NCBI GenBank assembly: GCA_023402845.1
Contig: JAEYFP010000066.1
Coordinates: forward strand, 1 to 64,000
From: Bacillota bacterium
GTDB lineage: Bacteria; Bacillota; Clostridia; Lachnospirales; Lachnospiraceae
Length of the DNA: 64,000 nt
Direction of reading: 5' to 3'
A program made the translations under genes and the position numbers. Shown here piece after piece: positions 1 to 5,455 of the stretch. The notes under the pieces were generated by a model that saw nothing but the letters and a program-made list of their open reading frames with translations, was not told the DNA's origin and did no database searches. How positions within the stretch are numbered: the first letter of the stretch is position 1; the number at the start of each line of letters is the position of its first letter.

Positions 1-126
1 ATACGTATCCATGTCTGACTATTATCTGAAAATCTGTGAAAACTAAAGAACCGCCGTATACCGAACGGTACGTACGTGCGGTGTGGGAGGTCGGCTAATC
101 AATTAATGGTTAGACCCCTACCCGAT
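1..126 (+). mobile_element. Group II intron, 3' end (domains V and VI), truncated by window start
   Basis: A domain V-like hairpin lies at about 48-84, with the arms GAACCGCCGTA and TACGTACG closing around a GAAC loop. It is followed by a domain VI-like stem at about 88-116 (GGTCGGCTAATC paired with GGTTAGACC). The end CTACCCGAT at 118-126 resembles the 3' termini of bacterial group II introns, perhaps class C. The intron-encoded reverse transcriptase would lie upstream, outside the window. The boundary at 126/127 is placed by comparison with other copies of repeat R1, whose sequence starts immediately afterwards. The assignment is by pattern, not by covariance search. Confidence 0.62.
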
Positions 127-248
127 ATATAGGAAATTCCTTCGAATTACCTATATAACAAAATTTAATGCGCAGCTGCGCGCGCGGAACAAAAGCTGTG
201 CTACCGAACTATTTGGACGCGAGAGTGGGCGAAGCACACTTTTGTTCT
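127..248 (+). repeat. Dispersed structured repeat R1, copy 1
   Basis: Same sequence as 8154-8280 (opposite strand), 18223-18347 and 27322-27456. It starts with a hairpin whose arms are TATATAGGAAATT and AATTACCTATATA, then a GC-rich palindrome GCGCAGCTGCGCGC. A long inverted repeat follows, GAACAAAAGCTGTGC pairing with GCACACTTTTGTTC. Here the left edge is replaced by the group II intron end. Downstream, 269-336 forms another hairpin (GGAATGCA... TGCATTC) related to the one at 27172-27224. Confidence 0.85.
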
Positions 249-378
249 ATGCGGATGGTTCATTGGAATGCAAGAAATGACCGAGATGAAGCGTAGCGGA
301 ATCGAGGTTATTTCCTGCATTCGCAGATAACGGAAGCTATTTAATCGATAAGCAGACAGAAAATCGAAGTACAGCAGA

Positions 379-412
379 ACCCCGAAAAACATTGCATTTT
401 CGGGGTTTTTTT
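379..412 (+). terminator. Intrinsic terminator
   Basis: Stem ACCCCGAAAA / TTTTCGGGGT with an 8-nt loop, followed by seven T. It would end whatever transcript reads rightward out of the intron/R1 region. No gene is visible between 127 and 379. Confidence 0.8.
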
Positions 413-512
413 GTTTAAATACCAAGGAACGCTTGTAAATGGCATCAAAATTTAGAGGTAACTTACACGTAACTGACAAACAAAAACATATACGAAATAG
501 AAGAATTATTAA

Positions 513-541
513 TTGTAAGGAAGGACTACGTTTGATAGAAA
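513..541 (+). promoter_or_regulatory. Promoter of toxin gene copy 1
   Basis: TTGTAA (513-518), 17-bp spacer, TAGAAA (536-541). The second unit keeps the same arrangement and spacing, although the -10 differs. Confidence 0.5.
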
Positions 542-606
542 ATGCACAAGGGCAATCGTGTTGCAGGGTGTGTTGACCTCATTCTAAAAGAATGGGGGTG
601 ATGCCT

Positions 607-696
607 ATGAAAAATCGTTTTAATTTTAAGGATTTAATGACCTTTGGTCTATTCCTTTTGGCATTACTTACATACGTTTTTACGTTTTGTAAGTAG
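607..696 (+). CDS. Small hydrophobic holin-like toxin, copy 1 (type I toxin-antitoxin)
   Basis: A 29-residue peptide with a short charged N-terminus (MKNRFNFKDLM) and one hydrophobic segment from about residue 12 to 28, ending Phe-Cys-Lys. This resembles the 'putative holin-like toxin' peptides of Firmicutes, which insert in the membrane when over-produced and are held in check by antisense RNA. The GGGGG ribosome site at 594-598 is 8 nt from ATG 607; the in-frame ATG at 601 is too close to it. A small hairpin (CATTCT / AGAATG) abuts the ribosome site and may limit translation. An antisense RNA is predicted across the 3' region. The paralogue at 1055-1144 differs at five residues. The family call is by similarity of form and context. 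Confidence 0.8.
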   Translation: MKNRFNFKDLMTFGLFLLALLTYVFTFCK

Positions 697-705
697 CTGT
701 ACATA

Positions 706-797
706 GCAAAAACCACCCTATAAACTTTGGACGGTTAAGGGTGGCTTTGCTTCTCATATAATCGGTCAACCCCTTGTGGGCGGTTGTTCCTTTTCTA
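706..797 (-). ncRNA. Predicted antisense RNA (antitoxin), copy 1
   Basis: Predicted from a well-formed minus-strand promoter at 803-831 and a terminator whose stem is CCACCCT / AGGGTGG (713-719, 738-744), with a run of T on the minus strand at 712-708. The ~90-nt RNA would contain a hairpin around ACCGCCCACAAGGGG and would be fully complementary to the 3' untranslated part of the toxin mRNA, as in TxpA/RatA-type systems. Exact ends are estimates. Confidence 0.65.
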
Positions 798-802
798 TCT
801 AT

Positions 803-831
803 AATATATCATAAGAATTTATTTAATTCAA
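803..831 (-). promoter_or_regulatory. Promoter of antisense RNA copy 1
   Basis: On the minus strand TTGAAT (831-826), 17-bp spacer, TATATT (808-803). The same two hexamers with the same spacing occur at 1276-1248. Confidence 0.72.
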
Positions 832-959
832 CAGAAATTTGAGCAATGTAGCAATGTAGCAGTATAGGCTGTTGTAAGAAGCGGTGGGTAACAAACACAT
901 AACTGACAAACGAAATAGGCATTTGAGATATGAGAAAAATAAAATTGTAAAAAGGCAGA

Positions 960-988
960 TTGTATGAAGCAACAGATTATGATAAGAT
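960..988 (+). promoter_or_regulatory. Promoter of toxin gene copy 2
   Basis: TTGTAT (960-965), 17-bp spacer, TAAGAT (983-988). Confidence 0.55.
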
Positions 989-1054
989 GCATACAAGGAC
1001 AATCGTGTAGCAGGGTGTGTTGACCCCTATTCTTATAGAATGGGGGTGATGCTT

Positions 1055-1144
1055 ATGAAAAATCATTTTGATTTTAAGGATATAATGACCTTTGGTCTGT
1101 TCCTTTTGGCATTACTTACATTTGTTTTTTCGTTTTGTAAGTAG
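1055..1144 (+). CDS. Small hydrophobic holin-like toxin, copy 2 (type I toxin-antitoxin)
   Basis: A 29-residue peptide aligned without gaps to the copy at 607-696. The changes are conservative (R4H, N6D, L10I, Y23F, T26S), so both copies look under selection rather than decayed. The start codon follows TGGGGGTG at about 6-8 nt. A conserved hairpin, ATTCT / AGAAT, again touches the ribosome site. Expected role: a membrane-active toxin repressed by the convergent antisense RNA. No signal peptide or second domain is present. Confidence 0.8.
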   Translation: MKNHFDFKDIMTFGLFLLALLTFVFSFCK

Positions 1145-1152
1145 CTCTACAT

Positions 1153-1241
1153 AGCAAAACCGCCCTTGTACTTTGGCGAGTAAGGGCGGTTCTTTAACTA
1201 AACTTATGGGTCAACCCCTTGTGGGCGGCTGTTCCTTTTCT
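1153..1241 (-). ncRNA. Predicted antisense RNA (antitoxin), copy 2
   Basis: Minus-strand unit from the promoter at 1276-1248 to the hairpin ACCGCCCTT / AAGGGCGGT (1159-1167, 1182-1190) followed by TTTTG on that strand. The terminator stem differs from copy 1 (CCGCCC against CCACCC), yet both arms changed together, so the hairpin is preserved. Confidence 0.65.
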
Positions 1242-1247
1242 ATTTAT

Positions 1248-1276
1248 AATATAACATAAGAGGATATTAAATTCAA
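1248..1276 (-). promoter_or_regulatory. Promoter of antisense RNA copy 2
   Basis: TTGAAT (1276-1271), 17-bp spacer, TATATT (1253-1248) on the minus strand. Confidence 0.72.
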
Positions 1277-1608
1277 TAAAAATTTAAATACTAAAACAGT
1301 AGGGGTTTAAATACTAAAACAGTAGGGGATCCTATCAGAATTTGTGGGTAACCGACACGTAACTGACAAGTGGTTCAGAAATGCCCCAAAATAAGGATTT
1401 CAAACTATCAAAGAGATAGTTAAATTTCTCTTGAAACTATTTAGCAATTCAAGGATATTCAGAACCTTTCTGGTTGGTTTGAACAAAGTCCGGACTTGCT
1501 CGAGAGGTTTTTTGTACATTGCCACATTTGCTTTTGTAAAGAAAACTATAAAATAACTTTATAAATATAAAGAAATGTGATATACTAATAAAATGGAGGT
1601 GTGATTAT

Positions 1609-2532
1609 ATGCCGATTCAGTATACAAAGCTATTTCAATTACTATCAGAAAAAAATATTTCAAAAACAGAGTTGCAGAAACGTGTTGGAATGTCGTCAAC
1701 TACGATGGCCAAGCTCTCAAAGAACGAGAATGTTTCTATTAAAATAATTGAGGATATCTGCAAAACATTAAATTGCCAACCAGGAGATATTTTGGAAATG
1801 AGCAATTCTTCGGATAAACAGTTATTAAGTGTGCTTAGAGATGAGAAAGATGTGAGATTAAAAGGTGGCTTATATCACCAAACACAAGTAAAGCTAGCTT
1901 ATAATTCAAATCGTATCGAAGGGAGTAAGTTATCAGAAGACCAGACCAGATATATATACGAAACTAATACAATTGCTACTGAAAAAGAAGAAACAGCTTC
2001 AATTGATGATATCATGGAAACGATAAATCACTTTCAATGCTTTGATTATATGATCGATATAGCTGATGTAAGATTATCAGAAGATATTATTAAAGAATTC
2101 CATAAAATATTGAAGAATAATACTTCAGATAGTAGAAAAGACTGGTTTAATGTAGGAGATTATAAAAAGAAAGCAAATATGATTGGAGATCAAAAAACAA
2201 CTCCGCCATCAAAAGTAAAAGGTGAAATGGCTAAATTACTAACGGACTACAATCAAATTCAAAGAGTGACTTTTGAAGATATTATTGAATTTCATTACAA
2301 TTTTGAAAGCATTCATCCATTTCAAGATGGGAATGGAAGAGTTGGACGAATGATTATTTTTAAGGAGTGTTTGAAGAATGAGATAGTGCCTTTTATAATT
2401 GATGAGCAGCATAAATTATTTTATTATAGAGGATTGAAGGAGTTTTCGGTAGAACGAGGATATTTAATGGATACCTGCTTTTCTGCTCAAGATAGGTACA
2501 AAGAATTACTAGAATATTTCTCCGGAGAATAG
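1609..2532 (+). CDS. Fic family protein with N-terminal HTH domain
   Basis: 307 residues. Residues 1-64 form a Cro/C1-type helix-turn-helix (VGMSSTTMAKLSKNENVS). Residues 90-300 are a Fic fold with the catalytic motif HPFQDGNGRVGR at 236-247. Known Fic enzymes use this motif to transfer AMP or a related group to target proteins. The upstream helix carries SNRIEG (100-105), which fits the [S/T]xxxE[G/N] inhibitory motif of class II Fic proteins, so activity is probably self-restrained. The DNA-binding domain suggests autoregulation or a transcriptional role. AGGTGTGATTAT precedes the ATG. It is monocistronic in an AT-rich accessory segment. The target is unknown. Confidence 0.9.
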   Translation: MPIQYTKLFQLLSEKNISKTELQKRVGMSSTTMAKLSKNENVSIKIIEDICKTLNCQPGDILEMSNSSDKQLLSVLRDEKDVRLKGGLYHQTQVKLAYNSNRIEGSKLSEDQTRYIYETNTIATEKEETASIDDIMETINHFQCFDYMIDIADVRLSEDIIKEFHKILKNNTSDSRKDWFNVGDYKKKANMIGDQKTTPPSKVKGEMAKLLTDYNQIQRVTFEDIIEFHYNFESIHPFQDGNGRVGRMIIFKECLKNEIVPFIIDEQHKLFYYRGLKEFSVERGYLMDTCFSAQDRYKELLEYFSGE

Positions 2533-2758
2533 AGAAATAAGATGGGATGTCGGAGGGAATGGAGATAATACGATGTGTTTGGATATTGACCCAGATACAC
2601 TATATGAGCGTCCGCTTGTAAACGAGCATATTGCATAATAGAAGGGAATCTGTGTAATGAAGTAGTGGGTAGCGTTGTGATTTAGCGGAATATGATAGTA
2701 AATTGTAAGTGGAAGTAAATTCTTATCTATAGGTGTGCACTTTTAGGAGATTAGGAAG

Positions 2759-3433
2759 ATGACGAAAGCGATATTCTTTGATTTGTTTTTCACATTAATT
2801 TATCCAAAATACTCAGATGAAAATGAATATGATGTCTTAGGGATTACAGCAAAGGAATGGGAAACATATGCTGAAGATAGTCGCTTATATAACGAACGGG
2901 CTCTGGGAAATGTGCAGACTGAGAAGGAAATAATTGATAAAATAGTAGATATTATGCCATATCAATTAAACGAAAGTGAAAAACAGGAAATATTTGCACG
3001 GCGCGAGGCAAGAATGAAAAAGGCATTTTTAACAGTTGATGATAATATAATTAATACACTTAGAAAAATTCATGAAAAGGGTATTAAAATTGGCTTAATA
3101 AGTAATGCAGATATGATTGATTCTAAGCACTGGAGAGAATCCGGGTTATCGGAACTTTTCGATATCGCTATATTTTCATGTGAAGTCGGAATGTTAAAAC
3201 CAAATACGGAAATTTATAATTTGGCGATGAATAAACTAGAAGTTATGCCGGAAGATAGCTTTTTTGTTGGCGATGGAGGATCAGATGAACTATGCGGTGC
3301 CCAAAATGCCGGAATGAAAACAGTGTTTACGGAGTTTCTGGAACGGAAGCCAAAAAATCAAAAAGAAATCATAGAGAAACATGCGGATTATCATGTTTAT
3401 GAATTTGATCAATTATTAAACTGCATCGACTGA
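2759..3433 (+). CDS. HAD superfamily hydrolase
   Basis: 224 residues. Motif I is DLFFT (Asp8-Thr12), so the usual second aspartate is Phe, as in haloacid-dehalogenase-like members. Motif II is the Ser of LISNAD (~residue 116), motif III the Lys of GMLKPN and motif IV GDGGSDEL. The region between residues 15 and 95 would be the helical cap. Substrates of such enzymes are usually small phosphorylated or halogenated metabolites, and nothing nearby indicates which. TTAGGAGATTAGGAAG precedes the ATG. The gene converges on the acetyltransferase gene at 3483. The 226-bp gap before it holds no convincing gene. Confidence 0.85.
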   Translation: MTKAIFFDLFFTLIYPKYSDENEYDVLGITAKEWETYAEDSRLYNERALGNVQTEKEIIDKIVDIMPYQLNESEKQEIFARREARMKKAFLTVDDNIINTLRKIHEKGIKIGLISNADMIDSKHWRESGLSELFDIAIFSCEVGMLKPNTEIYNLAMNKLEVMPEDSFFVGDGGSDELCGAQNAGMKTVFTEFLERKPKNQKEIIEKHADYHVYEFDQLLNCID

Positions 3434-3482
3434 AAACGTCCACTCTGTAGAACAGCAGGATAAGACATAATGAAGGTGTATC

Positions 3483-4232
3483 TCATTTTTTAAGTATTCT
3501 CTCTAAATAAGTGACATCTAACAAATTCACTGTCTCAAAATTTCCTTTATAAAAGACACCCCAGTTATTAAAAACACAGGGCAGCTCCTTGGCCTTTTGC
3601 AGGGTATCCACTTGAATGAAAGTAACAGGAACGTCATTCGCTGCGCAATACTGTTTTATCATCTCTATGTTTTGAGGGACAAAGGGACATTGCAGATCAT
3701 AATAAATGGTCAGCTCTTTGCTTTCAAGCCCTTGATTTTTAACAGATTGCGAAAACTTTGGCGTTGTTCCGTCAAAAGAAAGTGCAAGCAGCTCATATCC
3801 ATTGTCGGTAGTATCCACAACCTGAAAGCCGAACTTTTTCGCAAATGATTGGTCGGAAAGGAATGATTTTTGTTTTTTTGCTCCGAGCATACAAATGCCG
3901 GATTTGCCCTTTTCTTTGACATCAGTCAAGCAGTACTCCATCAGCAATTTTCCATATCCTTTTCCTTTATAACTGCCGGAAACCCATAAGCAATACACAT
4001 AATAATAGTTGTCACCGGTGATAGGGACCCAGGCTGTCTCAAGAGGAGCATACTCAATAAAAACGGTAGCTTTTTCGTCTAACTTTCTAAAGACATGCCC
4101 TTCCTTTAACCGCGCTGAAAGCCATTGCTTCTTTGCGTCAATCCCTGGATGAGGTTTTTTGCTGCGGATAATACAGCATACATGTTCATCGGCAAGGTTT
4201 TCTGCTGTTAAGTTTATAAAATCAGCACACAT
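3483..4232 (-). CDS. GNAT acetyltransferase with C-terminal YoaP-like domain
   Basis: 249 residues. The N-terminal ~150 residues are a GNAT domain with the acetyl-CoA loop GSYKGKGYGK; the preceding strand contains YYYVYCLWV. The C-terminal ~90 residues resemble the YoaP domain and include DLQCPFVPQ, which gives it a thioredoxin-like look with a single Cys. This domain order matches Bacillus YoaP. The acyl acceptor is unknown. It is probably monocistronic, reading away from the divergent DUF1848 gene across a 190-bp AT-rich gap. Confidence 0.82.
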   Translation of the reverse strand: MCADFINLTAENLADEHVCCIIRSKKPHPGIDAKKQWLSARLKEGHVFRKLDEKATVFIEYAPLETAWVPITGDNYYYVYCLWVSGSYKGKGYGKLLMEYCLTDVKEKGKSGICMLGAKKQKSFLSDQSFAKKFGFQVVDTTDNGYELLALSFDGTTPKFSQSVKNQGLESKELTIYYDLQCPFVPQNIEMIKQYCAANDVPVTFIQVDTLQKAKELPCVFNNWGVFYKGNFETVNLLDVTYLERILKK

Positions 4233-4322
4233 ATTTTTATTTTCCTCTCTTACAAACGGCTATTATAATTATACTTTTTTGATAAGAAAATGAAAAGGAA
4301 ATTATGCGGATGTAAAATTTTG

Positions 4323-4350
4323 TTGTATCTTTAAATTGTTTTGATATAAT
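4323..4350 (+). promoter_or_regulatory. Promoter of the DUF1848 gene
   Basis: TTGTAT (4323-4328), 16-bp spacer, TATAAT (4345-4350), 74 bp ahead of the GTG start. Confidence 0.55.
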
Positions 4351-4423
4351 GAATTGACAGGCATTCTACTTGAAATTAATTGTTGTTTATCGGGGCGTAT
4401 AACAGGTATGTTGAGGTGTTGAA

Positions 4424-5368
4424 GTGATTTTAAGTGTCAGCAGAAGAACGGATATTCCGAATTATTATTCGGAATGGTTTATGAATCGAATAGAAGAGGG
4501 ATATTTGTATGTGAGAAATCCGATGAATATTCACCAAGTGAGTAAAATAGCTATTTCGCCTAAAGTGGTTGATTGTATTGTGTTTTGGACTAAAAATCCG
4601 GAGCCTATGCTGAATAAGCTGGGACAATTGAAAGACTATAACTATTACTTCCAGTTTACGCTTACCGGATATGGGAAAGAGATAGAACCATTTTTGCCGC
4701 ATAAACGAGACAAAATGATTCCGATATTTCAGCAATTATCCGGTATGATTGGCAAGGAGAAGGTAGTTTGGAGATATGATCCAATTATTATTACAGATGC
4801 CTATTCTGAAGAGTATCATTTAAAAGCATTTCAGGAAATCGCATCGAATTTAAATGGATACTGCACAAGGGTAGTCATCAGTTTTGTTGATTTATATGCT
4901 AAAACAAAAAGGAATATGAAGAGCATTCAAGTAATAGATAATAATCAAAAAAGAATACTTATTTTTTCGGAAAAGCTGGCTGAGATTGCAAAAAGTAATG
5001 GAATGCAAATTGAGACATGTGCGGAGCTAATGGACTTATCTTCTTGCGGAATGAAACATAGCAGCTGTATCGATAAGAAACTAATAGAGAACATAATAGG
5101 TTATCCTATTAAAGCGGAGAAGGATAAGAATCAAAGAGAAGAATGCGGATGTGTCGAGAGTATTGATATCGGTACATATAACACTTGCTTGAATGGATGT
5201 AAATATTGTTATGCAAATTTTAGTGAAGAGCGGGTGAAAGCAAATAGATCACAGTATGACGTTTGCTCGCCGATTCTCTGCAGCTGGATAACAGAAGCTG
5301 ATAAAATAACTGAGAGAGCTGTAAAGTCAATAAAAGAGGAACAAATCAGCATATTTGATCTGATTTAG
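4424..5368 (+). CDS. DUF1848 family protein with CX3CX2C motif
   Basis: 314 residues starting at GTG, 5-6 nt after GAGGTG. The beginning (SVSRRTDIP) and FWTKNP at 54-59 are hallmarks of DUF1848 proteins. The C-terminal part is cysteine-rich: C241xC243, then C255-LNG-C259-KY-C262. The latter is the CX3CX2C spacing that binds the [4Fe-4S] cluster in radical SAM enzymes, but here it lies near the C-terminus rather than the N-terminus. An iron-sulfur cluster is therefore likely; radical SAM chemistry is inference. No catalytic function has been established from sequence, and no operon partner is present. Confidence 0.85.
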   Translation: MILSVSRRTDIPNYYSEWFMNRIEEGYLYVRNPMNIHQVSKIAISPKVVDCIVFWTKNPEPMLNKLGQLKDYNYYFQFTLTGYGKEIEPFLPHKRDKMIPIFQQLSGMIGKEKVVWRYDPIIITDAYSEEYHLKAFQEIASNLNGYCTRVVISFVDLYAKTKRNMKSIQVIDNNQKRILIFSEKLAEIAKSNGMQIETCAELMDLSSCGMKHSSCIDKKLIENIIGYPIKAEKDKNQREECGCVESIDIGTYNTCLNGCKYCYANFSEERVKANRSQYDVCSPILCSWITEADKITERAVKSIKEEQISIFDLI

Positions 5369-5388
5369 AATAATTGTGGAGGGAGATT

Positions 5389-5436
5389 TTATTGACTCTC
5401 TCGCAGCTTTGGTATCTGCCGCAAGAGAGTCAATAA
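5389..5436. terminator. Bidirectional hairpin between convergent genes
   Basis: Inverted repeat TTATTGACTCTCTCGC / GCAAGAGAGTCAATAA with a 16-nt loop, between the ends of the DUF1848 gene and mgtA. It lacks a long T tract. It probably protects or ends both transcripts. Confidence 0.65.
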
Positions 5437-5455
5437 ATGCCTCAAGGCAATGCGT

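Larger units (their letters stand above)
455..1372 (+). repeat. Tandem duplication carrying the two toxin/antisense modules
   Basis: Two units of roughly 435-450 bp follow one another. Each carries a toxin promoter, the toxin ORF, a hairpin and an antisense promoter. The motif GTAAC...ACACGTAACTGACAA recurs at about 457-480, 887-911 and 1347-1370, marking the unit borders. Inside the second unit a 23-bp sequence is repeated exactly at 1283-1305 and 1306-1328. From 1373 to 1608 no gene or clear repeat is seen. Confidence 0.75.

Noticed and set aside
201..479. Minus-strand 92-codon frame
   Set aside because: It runs through R1 copy 1 and the terminator at 379-412, with no ribosome site; explained by repeat sequence.
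2574..2639. A 21-codon frame (MCLDIDPDTLYERP...) between the Fic and HAD genes
   Set aside because: It looks like a fragment of a coding sequence, but the ribosome site is far and it is too short to support a gene call.
5389..5436. Palindrome as a transposon end or attachment site
   Set aside because: No second copy is in the window, and its place between convergent genes fits a terminator.
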